From: Hymenoscyphus infarciens
Lineage: Eukaryota > Ascomycota > Leotiomycetes > Helotiales > Helotiaceae
Direction: 5' to 3'
Assembly (NCBI GenBank): GCA_001414345.1
Contig: LLCB01000243.1
Span: 1 to 64,000, forward strand
DNA: 64,000 bases
Shown: one piece after another, positions 22,767 to 34,617 of the stretch
How positions within the stretch are numbered: position 1 is the stretch's first letter
Layout of the letters: every line of letters starts with the position of its first letter
Position numbers and translations under genes: made by a program
The notes under the pieces: generated by a model
Seen by the model: the letters and a program-made list of their open reading frames with translations, nothing else
What the model was told of the DNA's origin: nothing
Database searches by the model: none

Positions 22767-24632
22767 TTAAGAGCCATCATCACTCTCATCACGTTCATCG
22801 CTCTCCGAGCTATTGCTATCACCAAGAATACAACCCCGCTTGTCAATATTTGTATTCGTTGCATTGGTAAATTTAGCTAATAATGCACTGACAATTAGTT
22901 TCAGCATTTCCTCTTCTTTCGCTATGTCGATTGTAAGAGCGTTGTTGACAAAGATCTCATTCTCCTCCTTTACCCGCTTGGGGGGTGGAGGAGGAGGGGG
23001 AGGGGGAGGTACATAAGCCGTGGGTGGTTGAGGAGGTTTCTTGTTTAGAGGAGGAGAGGGTGGTGGATTTTTATACACCACGTCCGGCCACATGTACATG
23101 GAAACTGTCCAACCTGGTTTATCATTATTTCCCCTACTGTTGGGAGAATGATACTTCCTCTCGGACAGATGAGATCGTAAAAGCCTCGGTTAACATTGGG
23201 ACCGAGTCCCACAACGTGTAGGAAGCCTTGTTTGATCAACCCCGACATTCGCTTTAGATACAACTTTGGTTAATTTAATTCGCGGCTGAGGTAATGGATT
23301 GAGGAACTTACTTCCCATGTTCGACATTGTTCAAAAGGAAAGATGAGTTTCCGACCAACCGGATGTTAAAGGGTATGATTTCCTCCTGACATCCCTCGGA
23401 ACTTTTCTTCTTGGTTTTCTTCTCCCCTTTATGGAGAAGGAAGAGGAGTGTCTCTTTTTCCTTCTTGTTGGAATCCGAACACATTCCCATGGAAAGAAGG
23501 GTCCTCTTTTCAAATTCGCCTTTCTCTATTTCCGATATTGCTCTGTGCAAATAGCTGTGTCGTGTTGGGTTTAGAAAGGTATATGTTTTAACGGACGTCT
23601 TCTGTTGTTGTCTTAGTGGGGTGTCCGAAAGGAACTTTGATGCTTTGCTATTGTAGGTGGGGCGGGGTGGGGAAAGATATGAATGCTTCGAGAGTATCGC
23701 TTTCTTTGTCGTTGTAGATATTGCTTCCGAGTCTTCTGGTGAGTGGTTTTAGCCAAGAGGGGAGGATACTCCGTTTGTAAATCGTGAGGGATGCGAATTT
23801 CTCTTCAATGGATGGCGGAAGGTTGTAAGTTCCATCTTTCAGCGTGACTGGGACCACGTTCCTAACTGCATTGTTACCCAGGGACGCTAGGAGGGATGCG
23901 TCTTGTAAAATTTTCGCTTGTTTGTCGCCTGGTAGAAGTAGAGATGCGTCTTTTTTCTGAGTTGCTAAATGCTCAAATTCGGTTGAGTTGTCTCAATTTT
24001 CTCTCTGTGCTTCATTGGGACATCTATGCTCGGTGGAGGGAGTAAGTGTTGAGTGTTTGGCGTCAACGTTTTAGACGAGCTAGCGTCCGATATTAGACTT
24101 GCTGGCTTCTTCTCGAGAGTCTCTGGCGAGCTAGACTTGTTTGTCTCATTCGACTGGAAGTTCGGCTCCTTTGAAGAGCTATTCTTTTCGCATATGGTAG
24201 GAACTGATGAAGGTGGATTTGAATCTCTGTCGAACTTGTCAATGCCATTGAGCTTTCACAACACCAATACCGTAGACCTACTGCTTCATATTTTTCCCGT
24301 CATCAATCGATCCACCACCGAGCCATCCTTAGTAGACACTCCAGTACCAACCGAGCCCTCAGAGTCGGAATCGGAATCGGAATCGGAATCGGACTCATAG
24401 TCAGAGTCCTCCTCCGCTTCAACTTTCTTCTGCTCACGTATCAATTGCCTCCCGGACCTTTTTTCCTTTGCTCTCAAACTAACAGCCATAGCTCTAAGTG
24501 CCGCCTCCTCCTCGAAAGCTTCAAAGGTTTTCTTCGAAGTACTAGAAAGCAACCACCACCGAGTCAGCAATTCGGCACAAGGAGAAAACACACGGAGAGT
24601 GTTGGTTTGCAAAGTACTTACCATAACTCCAT
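22767..24632 (-). pseudogene. Damaged gene with a fungal ubiquitin-like domain
   Basis: A minus-strand coding track can be followed from an ATG at 24632. Exon 1 is 24632-24622, with a GTAAGT intron and CTTTCTAG acceptor before exon 2 at 24541. Exon 2 encodes a Lys/Glu-rich helix and an SDSDSDSDSDS run from a GGAATC-type hexanucleotide repeat. Further down, an LPPSIEEKFASLTIYKRSIL segment and then LIKQGFLHVVGLGPNV and GFYDLICPRGSIILPTVGE match the ubiquitin-like domain found in many fungal proteins ('G.YDL..P.G.IILP..WE'). The domain's closing piece (MYMWPD, then a poly-Pro stretch and acidic tail to 22767) is in another frame, shifted near 23116. A second shift lies near 23975, and the join near 23270-23310 is out of phase. 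The conserved Trp of 'VWE' is Gly. I judge it a decaying gene, although unusual splicing could rescue part of it. Confidence 0.5.
24362..24396. repeat. Hexanucleotide repeat coding for Asp-Ser
   Basis: A run of about five GGAATC-like units, read on the minus strand as alternating Asp and Ser codons inside the damaged ubiquitin-like gene. Confidence 0.7.
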
Positions 24633-26538
24633 TCGTGCTATAATTGCGCGGTGTAGATTCAAGAGGGGACTAAACTTTACCCAACGCAGCTAACTGCGAC
24701 ACCTATTAAGAGGACGCCAAAATAGAGGCTCCTAAGATAGGAAAGTCAAACTTACACCCTTGGTTCATAAGACAACAAGGGACTTCTTACAAGTAATCCT
24801 ACTTGACAACTATTCCTCTTATTTATGTTGAATCTCAAAATTTCGCTCCCTTCTCCACCAGTTTTTAAACAAACGGCTTTAGCGACGACGAGGGCGAGCA
24901 CAGTCCTGCATGCCTTCCCACACTTCAGACTTAGCTCCTCGATTTCTTGGAGGCCGGTATCTTGAATACCCTGGGGTTCTCCTTGGAATCATCGGTGTTG
25001 ATTTTGTTTTAAAGTCGCCTCAGAGTTGATGTTGTGGAATGAATGTTAGAAGTGATATCCCGGAGTACCCATAGAGGCTCTTCATCATCTAAGAAAATCT
25101 CGACGAATCCTTGGAGTGCGGTGCCGAGTTGTTCGCCGAAGTTGACGGTGTCGGTGATGGAACCAACGGCTCCCGGATCTTGAGCCATCGGATGATACTT
25201 GAAGCTAGTAGAAGGAGGAGAGCTGAAGGAAAAGAAAAGGGGCTGAGAGAAGATATCCCCACACCAGCTGAAGTCTGCTTACCACCTATACCTGCCGGTT
25301 AAATTAATTAACAGCCATCGGCCGTCAATTACCCCGCGAAGTGGCTTTTCTTGCGTTACACAATCTCGCGATGGATGATTAAAGCGGCAGTAACAGACCT
25401 TTTTTTTTTTGCTTAACTAGCAAGTAAAAGTCCCAAGTGGTTATCCTAAAGCTTTTGAACATTCCTTCAAGGACAATTGCGTAAGTTCCACTAGAAAATT
25501 GAAGCAACGATAGTTATCTTCTTTACCATCCATCAGGGTTACAATGAGATTGGACTGTAAAGTGAAGAATCGTCGAAAGCCCCCACCTCGCTGGAAGATT
25601 CAGGAGAAAAGGGCAATATCGAAATAGAAACCTTTGAACCATGAAAAGAAAAAAAGGGAACTCGAAAACAATACACAAACTCTGGAAGATACAGATCCTA
25701 CACATGCCACCCACCCTCTTGGCACACCATCTCAGCGTCCCAAGATAAGATTTCCCAAGCTAAAGAAACTAAAATAGCTAGCGCCCCGCAACATGACAGC
25801 TCCAAACAAAAAAAAAAAGCTTATTCCATGAAGCCCACACAACAACTCCTCACCTCACAAAAACCCCTCACAAATCCTAAACAAATCCAAAGAAATACAC
25901 ACCGATCCATCCTGATAAGATGAAAAAAAGAACCAGTGACGTACTCTACCTCATCCCACCACACTCCCACCAATAAAATAAAAAAAAGAAGCAAATAAAA
26001 GCGGGACCCACCCGCCAAAAAAACGGACTTAATTCGCCCTCGGGATCCGGCATCGCTCATGATTTGAAGGTCCCGTCTTCCCGGCACAGCACAGCACAGC
26101 ACAGCACAGCACAGCACTGGAGAGGAGGCACGGAGGGAGGGGCACAGCTAGCTGGCTGCTGTCTGCTGCATTGCTCTGCTCACTCATCAATTAACATCTA
26201 GGTAGCGCACGCTTTGAAATCCCGTCTCGACCGTAGCTTTTTCCTCATTCTTAGCCTTTTCCTCGTTCTTGCCTCTTTGAATTTTTCCAAGGTCGAAGAA
26301 GGTCATTACGACAAGATCAAGGTCGGAGGATAACCTGGAAATTGAGGGAAAGGACGAGTTGGAGCTATAGGTAGGTACAATACCCCGCCCCGCATCCATC
26401 ATCCGTGGAATTTAAACAAAGACAGGAGGAACGATCACCCAACTCCCAACTCAATCTCCAACCAAAACAAAAACAAAACAACCTGATCTCCTCACTTCAC
26501 AACCCCGCAAATAAACAAACAAAAAAACAAACAAAAAG
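24633..26538. other. 1.9-kb spacer, no gene recognised
   Basis: The stretch contains short homopolymer runs and a pentanucleotide microsatellite at 26084-26117, but no frame with a plausible product. The final part from about 26400, A-rich with CAAAACAAAA-type runs, looks like the leader of the mutarotase gene. Confidence 0.4.
26084..26117. repeat. (GCACA)n microsatellite
   Basis: About seven uninterrupted units of the pentamer GCACA lie in the spacer upstream of the mutarotase gene. Confidence 0.85.
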
Positions 26539-27207
26539 ATGTGGGCAACCAACTCGGAACCTCCCACCTCCCCCCTCTGGTCCCCCACCTCCCCCAAAGA
26601 AGCGCCCCAGGGTCGAGTCTCAACCCCCACCGTCCCGGTAGTCCGCCTCAAGAACCAAGGGCGACGAATCGCCCAGATCGTCAAGTTGAAGCCGGAGTTT
26701 GTGGACGAGTACAAGAAATGTCACGCCAAGGTCTGGCCGGAAGTTTTGAAGCAGATTAAGGATTCCAATATTGAGGATTGTATGTTTTTCCCCCATCCCT
26801 CTTTCTTTTGTTTGGTGTTTGGGTTGGTAGTGAGAGGGGGGGTGGTTGGGTTGGTAAATGGGTTGGGTTAGTAATGAAAGGGGGATGGATGGTTGGGAAG
26901 AGGATTGGATGGGGAGGGAGTTTAGTGTTGATTTTCATGAGGGGAGAATTTGGAATGCTTGCTAATACAGAAATCAATAGATTCCATCTTCCACGACCCC
27001 GGAACCGGAATCCTCTTCGCGTCCTTCAAATACGTGGGTTACAACTATGCAGGCGACATGGAACGAATGAAGGAGAACCCCAAAGTTCAAGAGTGGTGGA
27101 AGATGACGGATTCGTTCCAGGAGTCTTTCGTCCCTGGCGCGAAGTGTAGTTATGATGGAGAGCCAGCTTGGTGGAAGGGAGTTGAGGAGGTGTTTTACAA
27201 CCCTTGA
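26539..27207 (+). CDS. L-rhamnose mutarotase family protein (RhaM/DUF718)
   Basis: Two exons (26539-26779 and 26981-27207) give 155 aa. A Pro/Ser-rich N-terminal extension of about 40 residues precedes the dimeric ferredoxin-like (DUF718) core. The core contains the family pattern IAQIVKLKPEFVDEYKKCHA, then VWPEVLKQI, then YSIFHDPGTGILFASFKYVG and the closing WWKMTDSFQ. The conserved His (H of KKCHA), Tyr and paired Trp residues expected for the sugar pocket are present. RhaM interconverts alpha and beta anomers of L-rhamnose in bacteria. Fungal relatives are common but less studied, so the sugar substrate is inferred. The intron is rather long for this locus (201 nt, G/T-rich) and is required to restore the Y-S-I-F-H-D motif. 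Confidence 0.85.
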
Positions 27208-27376
27208 TTGATAAAGAGATGAAGAGGAGGGAGGCGTGGATGGATGGATGCGCATTTTTGGTGCGGGTTTTGGAGGATCCGAATAGGGTTTCTCTTGAGC
27301 GATTCTATGGCAGAGTTTATGAACAAATGAATGCAATGGCTTTCAAAAGTTGTTCTATTTCTTTTTGTCAATTGCT

Positions 27377-27937
27377 CTACTTTGAAGATCCGAATAAACC
27401 TCCAAACAATCCCGTTCCACTCGGAGGATATCCTCCAGATCCTCCACCTCCCCTTCTGGCTTCATTCCTAATCCATTCTTTCATGAATTCTGTATCTCGG
27501 AACTTCCTTGGGTCCACCAGTTTGGTGTCTGTTTGCGCCTCTCCTCGATCGAAGGATAGGAGTGTTGGCATGGAGGTTATCATGTAGGTCATTCCGAAGC
27601 CACTGGACATTATATCTGGCGCATCATATTCGACTTCGCAGAAGGAAACCCCGCCCTCTTCCTCTCCAACGCCGGATTCTATGAGGTCGTGGAGGAGGGG
27701 CGCGACCGTTCGGCAGGTGTTGCAGTAGGAGGCTGTCCACTGGTGGATGTTAGTGATTGTGCAGAAACAGAAGAAACAGAGCATGAGAGTTGGCGTTTTT
27801 GGAATTGCGCTATACTCCAACTCGCGCACTATGTTCCAAGCCTGCTCAGACGAGAGCTCAATGCCGGGCTGAAAAGTTGGCAGGCAATCCCGGTTTTGAT
27901 TCTGCCAGACCAATTTAGACAATATATTTGATTCCAT
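27377..27937 (-). CDS. Thioredoxin-fold protein with a CNTC motif
   Basis: An open frame of 186 codons starts from an ATG at 27937. Residues about 68-150 have thioredoxin features: redox motif C-N-T-C in the context TASYCNTCRTVAPLL, a strand FCEVEYD, and the cis-proline strand SMPTLLSFDRGE. A charged helix (FMKEWIRNEARR) and a Gly-rich tail (GGGGSGGYPPSGTGLFGGLFG) follow. The N-terminal 60 residues are unusual. The segment just before the active site (LMLCFFCFC, then T-N-I-H-Q) may include intron sequence, because a phase-compatible 90-nt intron with a CACTAAC branch site and CACCAG acceptor would end right before the TASY strand. The exact start is therefore uncertain. A thiol-disulfide role in the cytosol or mitochondria is inferred. 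Confidence 0.7.
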   Translation of the reverse strand: MESNILSKLVWQNQNRDCLPTFQPGIELSSEQAWNIVRELEYSAIPKTPTLMLCFFCFCTITNIHQWTASYCNTCRTVAPLLHDLIESGVGEEEGGVSFCEVEYDAPDIMSSGFGMTYMITSMPTLLSFDRGEAQTDTKLVDPRKFRDTEFMKEWIRNEARRGGGGSGGYPPSGTGLFGGLFGSSK

Positions 27938-28726
27938 CCCAGGCCTTTAAAACAATAGTAGGCGAATGGATATTTTCAGAATATTTGCGCAAACCCCTTC
28001 ACAGGCCCGGAACAAAGCAAGAGAAATTCGGTGGTACTGACAAAGGTTAAGAGGGGCTTTCGAGAGGAGGACGACAAGAGAAGGTAGGATTGGAAATCAT
28101 CGGGTCGGCGAACTCTGCGGGGAAATGTCAGCATATGGAGAACCTGGGAGCTGGAACTTTTGATGGTAACAACGACAATCTCATCACATACGGTGTATAT
28201 ATCCTGTTCTTCTCCTTGTTGTCCTTCGTGCTGGAGAAGTGGCGAGGGATTGGAAGTACCACCGGCGTATTCTTCGTAATTGCGACCGGCAGGAGTCTGG
28301 AGGCAGGCCGAGTAATCATTATAGAGGCAGTTGATGGTGTTTGCGACTCGTGAATCGTGTCAGACGCGCAAATTGACGCGCCATACTCGACCGATTGTCA
28401 GGGATACTGGGATACTCCTTCCCGACGTCATTGCTTGGCGCAAAGCTTGGCCACGATGGTGGCAGCTGCGCTTCTAGTTCTATCTGCTGCCAAAATGAAT
28501 CCGGGGAGATTCCACTATTCGGTGTTGGTGTTGGTGTTGGTATCACGAGGGGTTCCCTTGGACCAGTCCACGGGTTCTTGGGTAGACTACCATCACGAGG
28601 CTCTTCGCAGGTGTCTACTGACTCTACACTAGTATCCCACCTCACCTCATGCCTGTGGTGCACATGCCCTAGGGATCCTATCGCACGTGGGGAATGCTTG
28701 CCCTGCTCCATATATATGGACGGGGT

Positions 28727-28759
28727 GATGCTGTCAGGATGCTGTCAGGATGCTGTCAA
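28727..28759. repeat. 11-bp tandem repeat, three copies
   Basis: Three head-to-tail copies of GATGCTGTCAG, the last with one change. Confidence 0.85.
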
Positions 28760-28909
28760 CGGTTGGTTCATGCTTCGACTCATAGCAAACCTGGAAGTGC
28801 CCGAGGCAAGAGTGGAGCTGTCTGCTCACCGTCCTAAATCAGCAGCATACTCCGTAGGTCTTACCTCTCTACTTCCCTTCCTACTACTGTACCCCAACCC
28901 TTCATATCT

Positions 28910-28943
28910 CACCACCAGCACCACCAGCACCACCACCACCACC
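28910..28943. repeat. CCA/CAG-type trinucleotide microsatellite
   Basis: An ACC trinucleotide run interrupted twice by AGC, in the CT-rich leader region of the MFS gene. Confidence 0.75.
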
Positions 28944-29409
28944 TCTTCAACTCTTCAATCGCACCTTCCTCTGTTCACAAAACTCTTCCTTCTTCCTCAC
29001 TCACAGCAACATTTTCCATTTCCTTGAAGCGCTCGTCTCCCCCAACAAACATCTCCAACTCCCGTCCCCTTCCTAAAGAACTACTACCCGCGCAATCCTC
29101 ATATCAACTCGTGATCGAGTGTCCATTCCTTCCATTGACCTAGTCACCCACCATCCATATCTCTCTCTTATCTCGACAAATACCTCTTTAAACCCTCCTC
29201 TGCACCACCCTACCTGCAACCAACCACCTGGACACATGTTCAACACTCTTTAAACCCTTCCCTCTCATGGACTTTCAAAAGTCGCTCCTCAACCTCCAAG
29301 ATATATCTCTCTGGAGAAATCCTCCTCACCTTTTGATAGAATTTCTTTCCTCCCTACCTACGCCCGTTTTCTTCTACGGTCTAACCCAAGGCCATTAATT
29401 TCCCCCAGC

Positions 29410-31796
29410 ATGGCTACCGTGAAGACTCAGCCTAGAAGCGGCCGCGGTTTCTTAAGAGTCACACGTTCATTTTTCAATCGAGATACCGCCTCAAATAACG
29501 ACAATGAAGTAGATGTCCAGGAAGCCAAGGAAGATGCGGAAACCGAGACAGACGGGGAAATGGGACGGCCAACAACAAAATGGAGTCTTGGAATTTTGAA
29601 CGTTCCCACCACCCATGAAGTTCCTGGTAAACATGCTCAATTGTCCCAGTACCAGGGAACTCTGCTAATTGCCAGCTTTCAGGCTCTGTTATGCTCCTGT
29701 CCGATCATCGTAATCATCCTTTGGGACTTCGGAATGTACCAGCCGTAACCTCCTCCTCATCTCTTCCTCCTCAACTTTCAACACCCTCTCCAAGCCGGAG
29801 GACCTCGCGACAAGAGCACAGGCAAGATCCAAAAAAGACAACCGCCGATGGCGCCATTATCCTCGATCCCCAACCAGAAGAATCCAACAACGACCCTCTG
29901 AACTGGCCAAAATGGAGACGAGATGCCGCGTTGTTATCTTTGGGTCTTTATTGTATGGTTGGTGGTGGTATGACCCCAATCTTAGCTGCAGGCTTTGCCA
30001 ACGTTGCTACTACGTACGCCGTCACCGTTCCGGACGTCGCTTTAACAACAGGCTTGTATATGATGGGGCTGGGAGTGGGATCGGTATTCGCCTCTCCGAC
30101 TGCCATTTTATACGGGAAACGTCCAGTGTACCTATTCAGTGCTATTCTCTTCGTCGCCACATCCGCTTGGTGCGCTGCTTCCCCCTCCTACAATTCCTTG
30201 CTGGTGGCCCGAATATTCCAAGGTGTCTCGGTCAGTTCCGTTGAGTGTCTTCCCTCTGCCACGATTGCCGAGATATTCTTCCTTCATGAGCGTGCCTATA
30301 GAATTGGTATATACACGCTACTTTTGCTCGGAGGCAAAAACCTGGTACCACTCGTCAGTGCTGCCATTATTCAGAAGATGGGATGGAGATGGGTGTTCTG
30401 GATTGTCTCCATGGTCGTTGGATTTTGTGGGATTCTCCTCTTCTTTTTCGTCCCGGAATCTTTCTGGGATCGAACACCCCACGCAAAAAGTCGAAAATCC
30501 CATCATCACTCTTTATTCTCGCCCAAAAGAACCTCGCAAGCAGCGACAATGACTTCTCTCAAAGATCCCAAAGATGCCGAAAAGCAGGATCCATCCAAAC
30601 CACAGAAGCCACCACTTGCACATCGAGCAACTGCAAGAAGCGTGGGTTTTGCTGATGACAATACGCACTCAAAAGACTTGGAAAGACAAGCAGATGGGGC
30701 CACATATTCTCAAGAAAGCCACTACCCTTGGAATCAAGGGGTCCCCACCGAAGACGCTCCAGCTTTGTATAACCGAGCGGCACGACCAAGTCTAGCTCAT
30801 CACGACTTTGAGGCAAGAGTTCAACCCGCGGGTGGTTGCCCGCCAACCCCAGACCTCCGAACTATCAACTCTCCATTTTATATCTCTGGACGGGAAAATG
30901 AATCAACTTACATACCCATGGGCCGTACACACTCTAAGGATGAACCTCCGGCGGCCGTTGATGGATCAGTCACTTTCCCTCCTTCAGAACCCGAACACAC
31001 ACCGCATTCTCAACGATATACTCATGCTCTACGAGAAGGGCCACCTCTATCATTTGTTCAGCAGATGAAGCCTTTTAGTGGTCGATTAAGTAACGATAAA
31101 TGGATTCGAGTCGCGATTCGTCCTTTCATCTTATTCGCATATCCCGCTGTACTTTGGTCTGCTGGAGTCTATGCCTGTGCTGTTGGTTGGTTGATTGTTC
31201 TCTCGGAATCTGTATCTGAGATATATCGTACGCATGACACGTATAATTTCTCTGCCCTCTCTACCGGTCTTATTTACCTCTCGCCCTTCATCGGAGGAGT
31301 TCTTGGTACAGCGGTTGCGGGAAAGGTTAGCGATGTCATCGTTCGAGCTATGACGAAACGCAATGGAGGCTTGTATGAGCCGGAATTTCGTCTCGTCATG
31401 GGAATTCCAATCACCCTCACTACAGTCGTTGGATTGATGGGCTTCGGATGGTCTGCGCAAGAACGGGATGCTTGGATTGTTCCGACTGTCTTCTTTGGTA
31501 TCATCTCGTTTGGGTGCTCTCTCGCTTCTACGACTGCCATCACGTTTTGCGTTGACAGCTATCGACAATATGCTGGGGAGGCACTGGTCACGCTTAATTT
31601 CAGCAAGAATATCTTCCATGGGTTGGTGTTTAGCTTGTTCTTTAATCGGTGGTTGGAGGCTGATGGGTCGAGGACGGTGTTTATTTGGTTGGGTGTTATA
31701 CAGTTGGTGCTGATGGGGACTACGGTTCCGATGTATATTTTTGGGAAGAGGGCTAGGATGTGGACCGTGAGGATGAACTTGATGGAGAAATTCTGA
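29410..31796 (+). CDS. MFS transporter, DHA1/polyamine-exporter-like, with a large central loop
   Basis: Two exons (29410-29626 and 29683-31796) give 776 aa; the 56-nt intron is required to complete HEVPGSVMLLSDHRNHPLGL. After an acidic, Ser-rich cytosolic N-terminus (about 120 residues) with the family's DPLNWPKWRRD motif come six membrane helices, including the G-K-R-P-V-Y loop 2-3 signature. Then follows a very long hydrophilic loop of about 190 residues and six more helices. The motif PLNWP, the VSSVECLPSATIAEIFFLHER segment and the AGEALVTLNFSKN helix fit drug:H+ antiporter-1-type fungal carriers related to Tpo polyamine exporters. The long Ser/Thr/Pro-rich central loop probably carries phosphorylation sites. 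The substrate cannot be told from sequence. Confidence 0.85.
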
Positions 31797-32349
31797 GCTT
31801 TTTGGAGTTTTCCTTTCTTCTTTGCATTTTCTTTCCTTGGTATAGATTTGAATTGGTACACTTGCTTGGGGGCTTTTTGTGGGACGCTAGATACCACTTT
31901 TATGATTGGATGCTTGCTTATTTGGCTTACGATCATTGGTTTTGGCGTTGAGGAAGAGAAGGCGTGTATTTCATTGTATTGCATTGCATTGGTTATGGGA
32001 GTTTCTACATAGGAGTTTGAAACGTGGGTGGTGTTGGGTAGTTGGTTACTGGCTACTCACGAGTGCATTTTCCGAAGCGCTTCTTCGCTTTCCTTCCTAG
32101 ATTCCTCCTATAAACGAAATGATATCCTATGACTACGTTACTCGTCCTGTGTTTTTTCCCCCGGTGTTGAATGGTTTTGTGTTGTCGTAAGCCGCTCTCA
32201 GATGATCAGCACGCATCAGTACCCTGAAATTTAGCGATCGCAGCCCTTGCTTATTGTAATTTAGAGGCGTTCACGACCCTCAACTCGGCGACCATTACCT
32301 AGAGCTTGGTGAGCACCCTCTGAATTTGGCTCCCTGAAGTTAGTTTAGA
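31797..32349. other. 3' flank of the MFS gene leading into the AT-rich island
   Basis: No gene is visible. Composition is still normal up to about 32,330, after which the AT-rich island begins. Confidence 0.45.
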
Positions 32350-32556
32350 TGATAACCACCCCACCCCACCTCACCCTCTTTAGAGATAGAAAAAAACGTC
32401 GGAATTTACACCTACGTAAAACCTCACTCACTACTACTACTATAGTATTTATGTCTAGAAGAAGCGTTGAAAAATACTAAAAAAAAAGAACAGAACCACG
32501 GACTCGCTTAGGAGGTAGTACTATTAAATACTACAATCTCTATAAAAGTAAGTAGA

Positions 32557-32616
32557 GTATCTAGAAGACTCCCTCGGTGTATCTAGAACACTCCCTCGGT
32601 GTATCTAGAATACTCT
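32557..32616. repeat. 22-bp tandem repeat, 2.7 copies
   Basis: The unit GTATCTAGAANACTCCCTCGGT occurs at 32557 and 32579, with a partial third copy from 32601. Confidence 0.85.
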
Positions 32617-32874
32617 AAGAAGAGGTATCATCTCTATAAATAAGCTAGTAAGGGATAAAAAGGAGAATTAGAGAAAGTAGTGTAGATACTATAGACGCTA
32701 GCTTTATAGTTTAACGTACTTTACGAGGCTATTAAGAGAGATAGATAAATTCGAGAGTGATAAAGAGGAATAGAAATAGTTAGTACGTATTCTCTTTTGA
32801 GAAAAGGTTAGTACTCTCTCTTACTTGGTATTTAGAAAGAGCCTTACGTTATATAATTCTTTAATTACTCTCTT

Positions 32875-32876
<2 letters not shown>

Positions 32877-32917
<41 letters not shown>
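32877..32917. repeat. Poly-T tract (41 T)
   Basis: An uninterrupted run of 41 T followed by two CGCTCGCTCTTT units. Read on the minus strand it could be the poly-A tail of a LINE-like insertion, but no LINE coding sequence is recognisable next to it. Confidence 0.8.
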
Positions 32918-34461
32918 CGCTCGCTCTTTCGCTCGCTCTTTACTTCTAGAGTTAGTTGCAAGTTAAGCTTCTTTGGAAGGAATAAGTTTTGATATTAAAT
33001 GTTTACGCTAGGTTTACTAGGCTTGTATTTAGATACGTCTATAGGTGCGCTTTTAAATTTTCCTTCTCTTTGGAGTGACTAGGAAGAATCTCTTTATTTT
33101 TAAGAGGAAGAGGAAGAGGAAGAGAAGAAGAGAAAGAGGAGAAGAGAAAGAGAAAGAGGAGAAGCGAGTAAAAGCGTTGAATTTAAAATTTAAAAATTTA
33201 AGAAATAAAATTTTAAAATTTAATTACCTATAAAAGAATCTAAAGAAATTGTTAATTATAAGCCTTTTACACCTTCTTAGAGAAGAGTATTACTTTTTAA
33301 CACTACTCTCTACTTTAAACTTCCTTGTAAACTCTCTAATAAGGGCTCTGATTAGACTATATTCTATGTGGTATAGAGCACCTACGACAGGGGAAGCGCT
33401 TTGCTTTCGTAGGGGATGTGTTACGTGGAAGAAGGTTGATCTGGAGTGTCGATGAGAGGATCTTGGCACTTGTTTTGTCACTAATAAGTTTGGCGCGGAG
33501 TAGTGTTGGCTATAAACTCGCTTCTCGAATGAGAGAGGATGTTTGATCGTAAGAAGAGAGTAGCCTTAGGAAGAATATGTGAAAGATGGCTGCGGAGTTT
33601 AGAGCTTATAGTTTAAGAAGGTGGGACATGACGTGATTAGATATTTGAACTTGAAAACAAGAAGGGAATATGGTTTTGCTAACGGCGATCTTTCCATTGA
33701 CGACTCGGAGATTTTCGACTACTGGTTTTCGGATTCATTTGAAATAGTATCTTTATTAATATCTGTTTCGCTTTACTTTCAACTTCGCAGATTTCCTTCA
33801 CTAGTAAGAAGACTTCGCCTAGTATAGTCAGTAGTATTATCGTAATAAAATACTGTAGTATTTTAGATTAATATATTATCATGATATCCTAGTAGTACGT
33901 ATCTAAATACGCTATAATACGATCGTAATATCGTGATATTATATAGTATATCTTTTAATAACTTATAAGCGCTAAAACCCACTTTTTCTTAAAATGAGGC
34001 TATTTATACTTTTTCTATATACTCTTTTATTACTTACTTATTAGACTAAAATAATTTTTATTTATCGATTTGGTTAATATTTGCCTATAATTAAAGAGTA
34101 AAACTTAGTAGAATTTAATACACTAGTTTATTATATTCTAGCTAGTAATCTAACGTTGTTGTTGTTAAATTAGTACTTGGTGTTAAGAGATTTTTTCATC
34201 TCGTATAGGCTACCTTTTTAACCTTATAATATTTAGGTTAATTTAAGAGCTATTTATATGATTCTTTTTTTGAAATACTCTATTTAAATAGATCTATAAT
34301 TCTAGCTATTTAGCTGTATATTTTTTGTATTATACGTTATACTATATAAAGCTAAATTAAAAGGCTGAAAAGAAGTAGAGTAAAATCTAGAGTAAAAAGC
34401 TTAAATATTATAGCTTAGTAACACTACGATATTATTATAATATTGATTAAAATACTAATAA

Positions 34462-34470
34462 TATAAAGAA
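34462..34470. repeat. Target-site duplication, left copy (TATAAAGAA)
   Basis: Nine bases identical to 35535-35543, immediately outside the left inverted repeat of the Mutator-like element. Confidence 0.8.
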
Positions 34471-34617
34471 CAGTAATTATCTATTTTGCTCTCTAAATAA
34501 TGATTTATACCTTAAATATCTCTTAATTAATAAATAATACCTAGAATACCTCTTGTTTTTATACCTCTTATTTTTAGAGAGTAAAACTATCAAAACAGGG
34601 GTATTCTAGTTAGTAAA
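34471..34617 (+). repeat. Left 147-bp terminal inverted repeat
   Basis: Starts CAGTAATTATCTATTTTGCT and ends with a TAGTTAGTAAA segment. It pairs with 35388-35534 without gaps. Confidence 0.85.

Larger units (their letters stand above)
27938..29409. other. 1.5-kb spacer with short tandem repeats
   Basis: A minus-strand frame (28319-28711) has an ATG but no recognisable content, so I do not call it a gene. The part from about 28850 to 29409 is strongly CT-rich on the plus strand and is most likely the promoter and long leader of the MFS gene. Confidence 0.4.

Noticed and set aside
25111..25302. 63-codon plus-strand frame
   Set aside because: It starts at TTG, is short and has no similarity that I can recognise.
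28319..28711. 130-codon minus-strand frame with ATG
   Set aside because: Low-complexity Pro/Ser content and an antisense microsatellite (Pro-Thr repeats). I could not connect it by splicing to the thioredoxin gene.
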